Shown here piece by piece: positions 34,201 to 42,418 of a stretch of 64,000 bases of DNA. A program made the translations under genes and the position numbers. The DNA comes from Fluviibacter phosphoraccumulans (GTDB lineage: Bacteria > Pseudomonadota > Gammaproteobacteria > Burkholderiales > Rhodocyclaceae), in contig NZ_AP019011.1 of assembly GCF_016110345.1 (NCBI RefSeq), positions 1,550,001 to 1,614,000 of the forward strand, in the 5' to 3' direction. The notes beneath the pieces are model-generated. The model had not been told where the DNA came from. It did no database searches and was given only the letters and a program-made list of their open reading frames with translations. The first letter of the stretch is position 1. The number at the start of each line of letters is the position of its first letter.

Positions 34201-36015
34201 ATGAGCCAACTCATTGAACTCAAGGTCCCCGATATCGGTGATTTTGCCGAAGTACCGGTCATTGAAGTCTTCATCAAGCCGGGCGATGTGGTCAAGGTCG
34301 ACGATGCCCTCGTTACCCTTGAGTCAGATAAAGCCACCATGGATGTGCCCGCATCTGCCGCCGGAGTTGTGAAAGAGGTACTCGTTAAACTGGGCGACAA
34401 AATCGGCGAGGGCGCTGTAGTTGCCCGCATTGAAGCAACCGACAGCGCAGGCGTGACAGCGAATTCGTCGGCACCGGCGCCTTCACCGGCAACTACGCCA
34501 GCTCCTGTGGCAGCTCCAGCGCCAAGCCCAGCTGCTGCGCCAACACCGGCAACCAGCTACACCGGTAGCGTCGATGTTGACTGCGACCTACTCGTACTCG
34601 GTGGTGGGCCCGGCGGTTACTCTGCCGCATTCCGTGCTGCTGATCTGGGTCTCAATACCGTTATTGTTGAACGATATGGCACCCTAGGTGGCGTCTGCCT
34701 CAACGTAGGATGCATACCTTCCAAGGCACTGCTGCACATTGCTGGCGTCATGGAAGAAGTCACTCACCTGCATGAACTGGGCATTGTCGAACTGACTTCT
34801 GCCAAAGTCTCGGTAGAAAAACTCCGTGACCATAAGACGAAGGTAGTGACAAAACTCACCGGTGGATTGGCCGGCATGGCCAAAGGCCGGAAAGTTACCC
34901 AAGTTCGTGGGCTCGGTACGTTTATCGATGCGCAGCATCTGAACGTCGAGGTTACGAGCGGTGATGGCCAAAAGACTACGGGCGAAAAAAAGGTCGTGCG
35001 CTTCAAACAGGCCATCATTGCGGCTGGCTCGCAAGCCATCAAGCTGCCTTTCATGCCAGCAGACCCACGCGTCGTTGATTCTACGGGCGCATTGGAACTG
35101 AAGGATGTGCCCAAACGTATGCTGGTCGTGGGCGGTGGCATTATTGGGCTCGAAATGGCAACGGTCTACGCAACCCTTGGTACGCAGATCGATGTCGTCG
35201 AGCTCGGCCCGGGGCTGATGCCTGGCGCCGATCGCGATCTGGTTAAAGTCTGGGAGAAGATGAACCTATCACGCTTTAACCGTGTCATGCTCAATACTAA
35301 GTGCATTGCCGCTAACGCAGATAATGCGGGCGTTAGCGTTCAATTTGAAGGGGCTAACGGTGCCGAAACACCGGCGGCCGGCAGCTATGATCGCGTCCTC
35401 GTTGCTGTGGGTCGTTCGCCCAACGGCAATAAAGTGGGCGCTGATAAAGCGGGTGTTATCGTTGACGAACGTGGTTTCATCAAAGTTGATAACCAGATGC
35501 GCACCAATGTGCCGAACATTTTTGCGATTGGTGATCTGGTCGGACAACCGATGCTTGCTCACAAGGCCGTCCATGAAGGCCATGTTGCCGCAGAAGTTGC
35601 TGCGGGGCATAAACGTGTCTTTGATCCGCTGCAGATCCCTTCTGTTGCCTATACCGACCCTGAAGTAGCATGGGCTGGCCTCACCGAAGAGCAATGCAAG
35701 GCCAGTGGCCGCAAGTTCACCAAGGCCATGTTCCCGTGGGCAGCCTCAGGTCGCGCCATTGCTAATGGTCGAGACGAAGGCTTCACCAAGCTTCTGTTTG
35801 ATGCAGACACTCACCGCATTATTGGTGGTGGCATAGTCGGCACCAACGCGGGCGATCTGATCGGTGAAGTATGCCTTGCTATAGAGATGGGTTGTGACGC
35901 GGCCGATATGGGCCACACCATTCATCCGCATCCGACATTGTGCGAGTCAATCGGTCTGGCCGCTGAAGTGGCTGAAGGCGCTTGCACCGATCTGCCGCCA
36001 CAGAAAAAGAAATAA
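34201..36015 (+). CDS. lpdA: Dihydrolipoyl dehydrogenase with N-terminal lipoyl domain (E3)
   Basis: A flavoprotein of 604 residues that reoxidises dihydrolipoamide. Residues 1-80 form a lipoyl domain with LESDKATMDVP; an Ala/Pro linker (about 85-122) follows, then the FAD domain (LVLGGGPGGYSAAFRAADLG), the redox disulfide GGVCLNVGCIPSKALLH, the NAD site VVGGGIIGLEMATVY and the C-terminal HPHPTLCESIGLAAE with the catalytic His. The ATG at 34201 has AAGGAG seven bases upstream. A lipoyl domain on E3 is known in some betaproteobacteria and Neisseria. Confidence 0.98.
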   Translation: MSQLIELKVPDIGDFAEVPVIEVFIKPGDVVKVDDALVTLESDKATMDVPASAAGVVKEVLVKLGDKIGEGAVVARIEATDSAGVTANSSAPAPSPATTPAPVAAPAPSPAAAPTPATSYTGSVDVDCDLLVLGGGPGGYSAAFRAADLGLNTVIVERYGTLGGVCLNVGCIPSKALLHIAGVMEEVTHLHELGIVELTSAKVSVEKLRDHKTKVVTKLTGGLAGMAKGRKVTQVRGLGTFIDAQHLNVEVTSGDGQKTTGEKKVVRFKQAIIAAGSQAIKLPFMPADPRVVDSTGALELKDVPKRMLVVGGGIIGLEMATVYATLGTQIDVVELGPGLMPGADRDLVKVWEKMNLSRFNRVMLNTKCIAANADNAGVSVQFEGANGAETPAAGSYDRVLVAVGRSPNGNKVGADKAGVIVDERGFIKVDNQMRTNVPNIFAIGDLVGQPMLAHKAVHEGHVAAEVAAGHKRVFDPLQIPSVAYTDPEVAWAGLTEEQCKASGRKFTKAMFPWAASGRAIANGRDEGFTKLLFDADTHRIIGGGIVGTNAGDLIGEVCLAIEMGCDAADMGHTIHPHPTLCESIGLAAEVAEGACTDLPPQKKK

Positions 36016-36045
36016 CCGGGCGCGCTTGTTTTAATACGCCCCCAA

Positions 36046-36080
36046 AGAAAAACCCCACGTGATTCACGTGGGGTTTTTTT
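36046..36080. terminator. Strong intrinsic terminator after lpdA
   Basis: ACCCCACGTGA pairs with TCACGTGGGGT around a minimal loop, flanked by A on the left and seven T on the right. It ends the pyruvate dehydrogenase operon and, read backwards, lies just after the H1-like gene. Confidence 0.9.
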
Positions 36081-36107
36081 ACGCTGTATAACTTGGAAAA
36101 AGACGAT

Positions 36108-36686
36108 TTACTTTTTCTTCTTCTTGGCAACAGACTTTTTCTCGACAGACTTCTTAACAACCGCTTTTTTGACTACTGGCTTCTTAGCAGCAACCGCTTT
36201 CTTGGCAACTGGCTTCTTGGCAGCAACCGCTTTCTTAGCGACTGGCTTCTTAGCAGCAACCGCTTTCTTGGCGACTGGCTTCTTAGCAGCAACCGCTTTC
36301 TTAGCGACTGGCTTCTTAGCAGCAACCGCTTTCTTAGCGACTGGCTTCTTGGCAGCAACTGCTTTTTTGGCTACTGGCTTCTTAGCAGCAACTGCTTTTT
36401 TGGCTACTGGCTTCTTAGCAGCAACTGCTTTTTTGGCTACTGGCTTCTTAGCAGCAACTGCTTTCTTAGCGACTGGCTTCTTAGCAGCAACCGCTTTCTT
36501 GGCGACTGGCTTCTTAGCGGCAACCGCTTTCTTGGCGACTGGCTTCTTAGCGGCGACAGCTTTCTTGGCAACCGGCTTTTTAGCAGCAGGTTTTTTTGCA
36601 GCGGCAGGCTTCGCAACTTCAGCCGGTTTCTTGGCGGCCAGTGTTGCAGCCAGGGTCATGAACGACGAGGTTGTTTCAGTTGACAT
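36108..36686 (-). CDS. Histone H1-like, lysine/alanine-rich repeat DNA-binding protein
   Basis: A 192-residue, extremely basic protein. After a short N-terminus (MSTETTSSFMTLAATLAAKK) and an Ala/Pro/Lys lead-in it consists of 12 copies of an 11-residue unit of the type PVAKKAVAAKK, then a variant tail ending SVAKKKKK. Such proteins (histone H1-like or AlgP-like) are intrinsically disordered, bind DNA non-specifically and condense the nucleoid. The ATG at 36686 has GGAAGGAG eight bases upstream. Repeats leave other frames open on the opposite strand, but these are shadows. Copy number probably varies among strains. Confidence 0.9.
   Translation of the reverse strand: MSTETTSSFMTLAATLAAKKPAEVAKPAAAKKPAAKKPVAKKAVAAKKPVAKKAVAAKKPVAKKAVAAKKPVAKKAVAAKKPVAKKAVAAKKPVAKKAVAAKKPVAKKAVAAKKPVAKKAVAAKKPVAKKAVAAKKPVAKKAVAAKKPVAKKAVAAKKPVAKKAVAAKKPVVKKAVVKKSVEKKSVAKKKKK
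36178..36573. repeat. 12 tandem 33-bp units inside the H1-like gene
   Basis: Exactly twelve units begin with GGCTTCTTRGCRGC on the plus strand, from 36178 to 36573. Units 6-8 share a private set of synonymous changes (AACTGCTTTTTTGGCTACT), which points to recent duplication of units within the array rather than uniform ancient repeats. Confidence 0.95.
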
Positions 36687-36724
36687 CTTGGCGTCTCCTT
36701 CCAGGATAAATTTGGTAAGCACAG

Positions 36725-36750
36725 TTTATACACTTCGTGAAGTGTGTAAA
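36725..36750. promoter_or_regulatory. 12-base-arm palindrome over the H1-like gene promoter
   Basis: TTTATACACTTC (36725-36736), GT, then GAAGTGTGTAAA (36739-36750), with one mismatch. On the minus strand it contains TTTACA and TATAAA hexamers with a short 14-base spacer, so it may be an operator overlaying the promoter. T-rich sequence follows on the plus strand, so a terminator is the alternative, but no plus-strand gene would need it. Confidence 0.45.
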
Positions 36751-36909
36751 GATTTTTTTGTGCTTTTTTTCAATAAATTGAAAGCGGTGTAACAATTTTT
36801 TCAAGCGCCAGATTCACATAGGCAACCTATCAATTCAATGTATCTCTTCAAGCCGACTAATCCGGCGGATAATGTTCGTTCGATTTATTCGTTGCCATCG
36901 AGAAAATAG

Positions 36910-37590
36910 ATGAACCAAGATCAACAAACACAACTCAAAAAATCTGTTGCAGAAGCAGCCGCACGCTACGTTGCCCAAAACCTGAAAGCCGGCGCCATAC
37001 TAGGCGTTGGCACGGGTTCAACCGCGAACCTTTTCATTGATGCACTACGACCCATTAAGGAAAAAATTCGTGGCGCTGTCGCCAGTTCTGAAAACACCGC
37101 GCGCAAGCTCACCGAGATTGGCATCCCCCTCGTTGCGTTAAATGACATTGATTCATTGCCGATCTATGTGGATGGTGCCGATGAGATTGATGCATCGTTT
37201 GCGATGATCAAAGGCGGCGGTGGCGCGCTCACGCGTGAAAAAATTATTGCCGACGTTGCTGATTGCTTCGTTTGCATTGCCGATGCATCCAAAGTCGTTG
37301 CGGTGCTTGGCAATTTTCCGCTACCCATTGAAGTGATTCCTATGGCCACGGCACAAGTGGCGCGTGCCGTTGTTGCACTTGGCGGCACGCCTGTCCTACG
37401 CAAGGGTTTCGTCACTGACAACGGTAACCACATCCTCGATGTCTCTGGCCTATCTATTACAGACCCCGTTGCTCTTGAGTCGGCGCTCAATCAAATCGTT
37501 GGCACCGTGACCAATGGATTATTCGCACGGCGAGGTGCGGACGTACTGCTCTTAGGCACACTCAATGGCGTAGAAACTCGCACACGCTAA
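36910..37590 (+). CDS. rpiA: Ribose-5-phosphate isomerase A
   Basis: Interconverts ribose 5-phosphate and ribulose 5-phosphate; 226 residues. GVGTGSTANLFIDAL binds the phosphate, VDGADEIDASFAMIKGGGGALTREKI holds the catalytic Asp/Glu/Lys region, and VLRKGFVTDNGNHILD follows. It complements the transketolase in the central carbon block. A GATAAT -10 candidate lies at 36868-36873, and a strong terminator follows the gene, so it is probably a single-gene unit. Confidence 0.97.
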   Translation: MNQDQQTQLKKSVAEAAARYVAQNLKAGAILGVGTGSTANLFIDALRPIKEKIRGAVASSENTARKLTEIGIPLVALNDIDSLPIYVDGADEIDASFAMIKGGGGALTREKIIADVADCFVCIADASKVVAVLGNFPLPIEVIPMATAQVARAVVALGGTPVLRKGFVTDNGNHILDVSGLSITDPVALESALNQIVGTVTNGLFARRGADVLLLGTLNGVETRTR

Positions 37591-37609
37591 GCGCTCTCAC
37601 GCTTCCAAC

Positions 37610-37642
37610 AAAATGGGACCCACAATTGGGTCCCATTTTTTT
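37610..37642. terminator. Intrinsic terminator after rpiA
   Basis: AAAATGGGACCCA (37610-37622) pairs with TGGGTCCCATTTT (37627-37639), then more T. The A and T flanks make it bidirectional, serving rpiA and the convergent yggX-side transcript. Confidence 0.9.
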
Positions 37643-37656
37643 ATGGCAGCAGCGCA

Positions 37657-37929
37657 TTAAGCTTTAGGTGGTGAAAAACCATCAACCTGATCAGCGCCTT
37701 CGCCAAAGAAATGTTTTTCGCACTGCTCGCGCAGATATTCACGATGACGAACATCGGAAAGATTCAATCGATTTTCGTTGATGATCATTGTCTGCAGTTT
37801 GACCCACTGCTGCCAGGCTTCCTTAGAAACCGATGCGAGCAGCTTCTGGCCAAAGGCACCCGGCACCGGCGGAAAATCCAGCCCTTCGGCTTCCTTACCC
37901 AGTTTGATACATTGAACAGTACGCGCCAT
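37657..37929 (-). CDS. yggX: Probable Fe(2+)-trafficking / oxidative damage protection protein YggX
   Basis: A 90-residue protein starting MARTVQCIKLGKEAEGLDFPP, the invariant family opening with its single conserved Cys. It ends with REQCEKHFFGEG. YggX protects Fe-S clusters against oxidation and may traffic iron. The ATG at 37929 is preferred to one six bases upstream because of both family alignment and AGGGA spacing. It lies 26 bases after argA on the same strand. Confidence 0.96.
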   Translation of the reverse strand: MARTVQCIKLGKEAEGLDFPPVPGAFGQKLLASVSKEAWQQWVKLQTMIINENRLNLSDVRHREYLREQCEKHFFGEGADQVDGFSPPKA

Positions 37930-37954
37930 ATTCATATTCCCTGTGGTGAGGTTA

Positions 37955-39262
37955 TTAGAGGTTCTTCACAAAAACTTTAGAGTTGCGGTGGTAGTTGTAC
38001 ATTTCACGCTTACGATCCGGCAAATCTTCTACTTTGGCTGGTTTATAGCCGCGCTCAATGAACCAGTGCGCCGTCCTTGTTGTCAGTACATAAAGACGCC
38101 GGACGCTTTGTGCCCGGGCACGCGCTTCAATCGCCTGCATGAGGCGTTCGCCGTAACCCCACTCCCGGTGATCCGCATCAACCGCTAAACAAGCCAGCTC
38201 CGCATTTTCGTTATCCAACAAATACAGTGCCGCACAACCGACGATCACGTTATCGTGCTCCAGCACCGTAAACTGGCCAACTTCCTGTTCGATGCGCTCA
38301 CGCGGACGTGGCACCAGCGTGCCATCCTGCTCCAGCGGTTCAATAATGCCCAGCAAGCCGGCGATATCATCCGGCCTTGCATCGCGCAAACGATCCAATG
38401 AATCACGGGTGACAATGGTGCCTACGCCATCGTGCGTAAAGAGTTCGAGAATCATCGAGCCATCGTCGTTATAACCGACAAGATGTACCCGGCCGACCCC
38501 GGCACGACAGGCGCGTATCGAGCAAGGTAAGAAGCGGCGCATATCCGGCGACAGCCAATCACCGCGTTTGAGCAACTTGTCGGCGCCTTCGGTGGTCAAC
38601 TCTTCGATGAGCGACCCATCCGCCTCCAGGGCGCCCGCCGTATCACCAATGTAAATCAGCTTATCGGCCCGTAACGCAACCGCCACCGCCTCGGCCACTT
38701 CTTCCATGGCCAGATTAAAAATTTCGCCTGAAGGGCTGGCACCCTCACACGACTGCAGCACGATATTGCCCAAGGAGTGCTGGGCACGCATGCCCTCTGC
38801 ATCCACTTTGCGCACAATCCCCGCGTACTGCATATCGACACCATCAATCACCCCTAGCGGTCGGGCTGTCAGGAAGTTCCCCGCGACCACGCGAATCGTG
38901 CTGCCAGCCATAGGTGTATTTGGTAGCCCTTGCGAAAGCAGCGCTTCAATTTCGAGATAAACACTGCCAACCGCGTGCAATACGCAATCGAGCGTATCGG
39001 CATCGGTCACCCGGTAATTGCCATGAAAGACTGAAGGTAGCCCGCGATCACGCAACTCTTCTTCAATTTGTGGGCGCGCGCCATGAACCACCACCAGGCG
39101 AATACCCAGGCTGGCCAGCAAATTAATGTCGTAGGCAAAGGTTTTAGCCAGCGGGCCGCTGATCGCCTTACCACCTACGGCAATAACAAAGGTCTTCCCT
39201 CGGAAGCTATTAATATAGGGCGCAACCGAACGGAACCAGGCAACGAAATTTGGATCAGGCAC
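37955..39262 (-). CDS. argA: N-acetylglutamate synthase
   Basis: First step of arginine synthesis; 435 residues. The N-terminal amino-acid-kinase domain (about 1-280) contains FVIAVGGKAISGPLAK and RLVVVHGARPQIEEEL. The C-terminal GNAT acetyltransferase domain (about 290-435) has AELACLAVDADHREWGYGERLM, the acetyl-CoA loop. This is the classical proteobacterial ArgA fusion, feedback-inhibited by arginine through the kinase domain. The start is GTG at 39262. argH is elsewhere in the window. Confidence 0.96.
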   Translation of the reverse strand: MPDPNFVAWFRSVAPYINSFRGKTFVIAVGGKAISGPLAKTFAYDINLLASLGIRLVVVHGARPQIEEELRDRGLPSVFHGNYRVTDADTLDCVLHAVGSVYLEIEALLSQGLPNTPMAGSTIRVVAGNFLTARPLGVIDGVDMQYAGIVRKVDAEGMRAQHSLGNIVLQSCEGASPSGEIFNLAMEEVAEAVAVALRADKLIYIGDTAGALEADGSLIEELTTEGADKLLKRGDWLSPDMRRFLPCSIRACRAGVGRVHLVGYNDDGSMILELFTHDGVGTIVTRDSLDRLRDARPDDIAGLLGIIEPLEQDGTLVPRPRERIEQEVGQFTVLEHDNVIVGCAALYLLDNENAELACLAVDADHREWGYGERLMQAIEARARAQSVRRLYVLTTRTAHWFIERGYKPAKVEDLPDRKREMYNYHRNSKVFVKNL

Positions 39263-39307
39263 GGCTCTCTCCGCCAGCAGAATTCAAGCGTGGCATATTA
39301 CCCCACA

Positions 39308-40105
39308 TTAACGCAGATCACCGGCAATTGCCTGCGTGACAGCAAGCGCCACGGGACCCGCCGTTTCTGTTCTGAACACACGCGGCCCCAATCGGAAACA
39401 CAGAAACCCGGCCGCCTGCGCCGCGGTAATGTCTTCCGGCGCGAAGCCACCCTCTGGCCCGATCAGAATGGTGAGATCGGTTAAGCCCTGCTGGCGCTCC
39501 AGCCAGACGGGAAAACTCTCTGTTGCATCCGGGTCCAGCATGACACGCACGCCGGAGCCAACCGGCATCGCCAACGCCTGCGTCAACGTCTGCACCGGCA
39601 CCAATTCAGGCAATCGATTCAGCCCACATTGCTCTGCCGCCGACACAATCACACCCTGCCAATGCGCATGACGTTTCTCTGCGCGCGCGGCATCCAGCTT
39701 CGTGACACAACGGCGCGTTTCAATCGGGACACACTGATGCACGCCCAGCTCTACTGATTTTTGCCAGGTGTAATCCATCCGTTCCGCCGCAGAGACCCCC
39801 TGCCATAAGCTGACTTGCAGGCGGCTCGCCCGATCATCCGGTTGAAACTCCTCCAGAATCACATCGGCGACCGTCTGCCGACTGCTGCGGGCATCTCGTT
39901 GTTTTTTAGGCGGCGGCGCTTTAGGTGCGATGTCACGCTCGGCCAGTCGACCGGCATAAGCCCCGCCTTCCCCATTAAAAAGCACCAGCGAATCACCCGG
40001 CTGCAAACGCAAAACGCGCACGGCATGATTCGCCACAGCTTCGGGCAAAGAAATGCACTGACCGACGGCCAGGGGCTGGGGCACATAAAAACGTGGAATC
40101 ACCAT
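39308..40105 (-). CDS. rsmE: 16S rRNA (uracil1498-N3)-methyltransferase
   Basis: SPOUT-class methyltransferase of 265 residues. It begins MVIPRFYVPQPL with the N-terminal PUA-like domain; ILIGPEGGFAPEDI and LGPRVFRTETAGPVALAV form the C-terminal trefoil knot that binds SAM. A basic, proline-containing stretch APKAPPPKKQRDARSSRQ (about residues 59-76) looks like an insertion between the N-terminal strands compared with typical RsmE. The start codon lies in CCATGG, whose other strand offers an ATG for the divergent inositol monophosphatase gene. Confidence 0.93.
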   Translation of the reverse strand: MVIPRFYVPQPLAVGQCISLPEAVANHAVRVLRLQPGDSLVLFNGEGGAYAGRLAERDIAPKAPPPKKQRDARSSRQTVADVILEEFQPDDRASRLQVSLWQGVSAAERMDYTWQKSVELGVHQCVPIETRRCVTKLDAARAEKRHAHWQGVIVSAAEQCGLNRLPELVPVQTLTQALAMPVGSGVRVMLDPDATESFPVWLERQQGLTDLTILIGPEGGFAPEDITAAQAAGFLCFRLGPRVFRTETAGPVALAVTQAIAGDLR

Positions 40106-40124
40106 GGTTGCTATTATAGAGCGC

Positions 40125-41003
40125 ATGTCCGCCCCATTGATCTCTGAAACCGCCTTCTGGGCAACGTGCGCCATTGAATTAAAAGCATCGTTACAAGCTC
40201 TGGCTGCTCGAGAAGTCTTGCCGCGCTTCGAACATGCACAGATCAGTACGAAATCCGATGGCACTTTGCTCAGCGACGCCGACCTGGCTGTACAAGATGC
40301 CTTGCCTGACATCCTGGGCTCAATTTACCCGGCACCGCTGCTTGGTGAAGAAATGCCAGCCGATCTGCAACAAATGCGCTGGCAGGATTGCCAAAAGGGC
40401 AAGGGCTCACTCTGGATTGCCGATCCGATTGACGGCACGACAAACTTTGCCAACGGCCTACCCTGGTTTGCCATTTCTGTTGCCTTGGTGCACCAAGGGG
40501 TGACCGTACTCGGCGTTACGATTGCCCCCGCCTTGCAGCAAAGTTGGCATGCCTCGCTGGGTGGTGGCAGTTACTGTAATGACACGCGGCTCACCTTGAG
40601 CACCGAACCTCGCAGCCTTAAAGAATGCGTTGTTGGTGTCGACATGACGTACCTTCCTGCCGCATTGCGTCAGAACATCGCGAACATTTCCCCTGCCGGC
40701 ATCGCCCGAGGCGATCAACAAACCGCGCCATGGCGGGGTTGGCGCAGCCTGGGCGCCAGCACGCTGGAATGGTGTGCCCTCGCCTCCGGCCAGATCCAAG
40801 CCTATGTTCACGGTGGGCAGATGCCATGGGATGCCGCAGCAGGTCGTCTTTTGCTCGCAGAGGCTGGCGGCCTCAGCATGAACCTACCCGATGTACTCAA
40901 TCAAACTGCCCACGACGGATCACTCACCCCCCTAGGCTACGCCGCTGCCGCACCCGGTATTTGGACAGCCTGGCAACACTGGTTGCGTGATCAAGCCGGT
41001 TGA
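40125..41003 (+). CDS. Inositol monophosphatase family protein
   Basis: A metal-dependent sugar phosphatase-fold protein of 292 residues. The motifs are LLGEEMP (metal ligand Glu), ADPIDGTTNFANGLPWF (metal and catalytic Asp) and MPWDAAAGRLLLAEAGG (WDxAAG). Family members dephosphorylate inositol phosphate, 3'-phosphoadenosine phosphates or fructose 1,6-bisphosphate. It is immediately upstream of a true class I fbp. The start could also be 40104. No ribosome-binding site is clear for either. Confidence 0.85.
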   Translation: MSAPLISETAFWATCAIELKASLQALAAREVLPRFEHAQISTKSDGTLLSDADLAVQDALPDILGSIYPAPLLGEEMPADLQQMRWQDCQKGKGSLWIADPIDGTTNFANGLPWFAISVALVHQGVTVLGVTIAPALQQSWHASLGGGSYCNDTRLTLSTEPRSLKECVVGVDMTYLPAALRQNIANISPAGIARGDQQTAPWRGWRSLGASTLEWCALASGQIQAYVHGGQMPWDAAAGRLLLAEAGGLSMNLPDVLNQTAHDGSLTPLGYAAAAPGIWTAWQHWLRDQAG

Positions 41004-41051
41004 ACCCAGTACAATCGCACTCATCCCTATTTAATTAGCGAAATTGTCACC

Positions 41052-42050
41052 ATGCGCATCCCACTCTCCCGCTTCCTGATCGAACAACAACGCGAATCCA
41101 AAACACTGGATCCAAACCTGCGTCTGCTCATCGAAGTCGTCGCCCGTGCCTGCAAGGCCATTGCCATTGCCATTGGCAAGGGCAACCTCGGTGATGCTAT
41201 GGGCACCGCCGGCACCGACAACGTGCAAGGCGAAGTGCAAAAGAAGCTGGATGTGATCTCCAACGAAATCCTGCTGGATGCCAATGAGTGGGGTGGTCAT
41301 CTAGCGGCCATGGCTTCGGAAGAAATGGATCTTCCCTTCTGTATTCCGAACCGCTACCCGAAAGGCGAGTACCTACTGGTCTTCGATCCGCTCGATGGCT
41401 CCTCTAATATTGATGTGAATATTTCGGTCGGCACCATCTTCTCGGTGTTGCGCGCCCCGGAGGGTATCGACTGCGCCAATGGCGATGCCTTCCTGCAAAA
41501 GGGCTGCACCCAGGTTGCTGCCGGTTACGCGGTTTACGGCCCGAACACCCAGTTAGTGCTGACCTTCGGCCACGGCGTCCATGTCTTTACCCTGGATCGC
41601 GAGATCGGCACCTTCCGCTTGACCCAGGAAAATCTGCAGATTCCCGAAGACACGCGCGAATTTGCCATCAACATGTCAAATCAACGCCACTGGGAAGAGC
41701 CCGTACAACGTTATGTGGCCGAGTTGCTCGCCGGTAAAGAGGGCCCGCGCGGCGAAGACTTCAATATGCGCTGGGTCGCTTCAATGGTGGCAGATGTACA
41801 CCGTATCCTGTCGCGTGGCGGCCTGTTCATGTACCCGCTTGATGCCAAAATGGCCAAACAGGGTGGCAAGCTGCGCCTCTTATATGAGGCCAACCCGATG
41901 GCCTTCCTGATCGAACAAGCCGGCGGCGCTGCCACAACCGGTCGCGAACGCATTCTCGACCTGCAACCCACCAGCCTGCACCAACGTGTTCCGGTGATTC
42001 TGGGCTCGAAGAACGAAGTTGAGCGCGTTACTTCGTATCATAAGGACTGA
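41052..42050 (+). CDS. fbp: Fructose-1,6-bisphosphatase class I
   Basis: Gluconeogenic or Calvin-type phosphatase of 332 residues. MASEEMD and VFDPLDGSSNIDVNISVGTIF are the metal-binding signatures, and GGLFMYPLDAKMAKQGGKLRLLYEANPMAFL is the substrate-binding C-terminal part. It opens the block fbp-tkt-gap-pgk-pyk-fba, which can run hexose synthesis as well as breakdown. It is followed by 368 bases without a gene that hold hairpin element copy B. Confidence 0.97.
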   Translation: MRIPLSRFLIEQQRESKTLDPNLRLLIEVVARACKAIAIAIGKGNLGDAMGTAGTDNVQGEVQKKLDVISNEILLDANEWGGHLAAMASEEMDLPFCIPNRYPKGEYLLVFDPLDGSSNIDVNISVGTIFSVLRAPEGIDCANGDAFLQKGCTQVAAGYAVYGPNTQLVLTFGHGVHVFTLDREIGTFRLTQENLQIPEDTREFAINMSNQRHWEEPVQRYVAELLAGKEGPRGEDFNMRWVASMVADVHRILSRGGLFMYPLDAKMAKQGGKLRLLYEANPMAFLIEQAGGAATTGRERILDLQPTSLHQRVPVILGSKNEVERVTSYHKD

Positions 42051-42096
42051 ATCTCCTGACAAACCTGACCGAGAGGCTCTGAACGGGTCTCACCAT

Positions 42097-42294
42097 GCAG
42101 TACGCGGGGTAAGCCCGGCTCTCATAGCGCAAGCGCTCGAAATCGAGCCAAACTTGACCCCGCATACTGCTTTGAATTAATTCTGGTTTTTATCGAAAAA
42201 ACCACACACGTCTTTAAAGCACACCCTGATCCAAAGGTTAGCCCGATTTGTGACGTTTTTTGTCGATGAGGGCGCCTTTGATCAGGATGTGGCT
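42097..42294. repeat. Two-hairpin intergenic element, copy B
   Basis: It lies in the 368-base gene-free gap between fbp and tkt. Hairpin 1 (42097-42170) shares its 40-base core (42117-42156) exactly with copy A, but its outer stem is a different sequence that still pairs. Hairpin 2 (42218-42294) has 20-nt arms (42218-42237 and 42275-42294), inner stem GCCC (42241-42244)/GGGC (42270-42273) and a 25-nt loop (42245-42269) closely matching copy A. The spacer is 47 nt and itself contains GGTTTTT-loop-AAAAACC (42185-42203). The rest of the gap (42295-42365) shows no gene. Confidence 0.85.
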
Positions 42295-42365
42295 GAACTC
42301 TTAGCCGTAACTAACCACCCTAAAAGAACTTTCTGGTTTTTCAAAGCATATTCCGCCTCTGTTCT

Positions 42366-42394
42366 TTGCAGCGACGCCAGTTTTAGCCGATAAT
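42366..42394 (+). promoter_or_regulatory. Promoter upstream of tkt
   Basis: TTGCAG (42366-42371), 17 bases, then GATAAT (42389-42394). Transcription would start near 42401, about 18 bases before the GTG start, giving a very short leader. It likely drives tkt-gap-pgk-pyk-fba. Confidence 0.55.
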
Positions 42395-42418
42395 TGCGTC
42401 TTTTGCCGGGCTAACTTC

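Noticed and set aside
36178..36573. CRISPR-like array
   Set aside because: The 33-bp units are directly adjacent with no spacers and encode a protein repeat. No other direct-repeat/spacer pattern was seen in the window.
36093..36792. Two long plus-strand open frames opposite the H1-like gene, rich in Phe/Leu/Ala
   Set aside because: They are the complement of the 33-bp repeats, which contain no stop triplets in these frames. The minus-strand frame has a proper ribosome-binding site and a known protein type.
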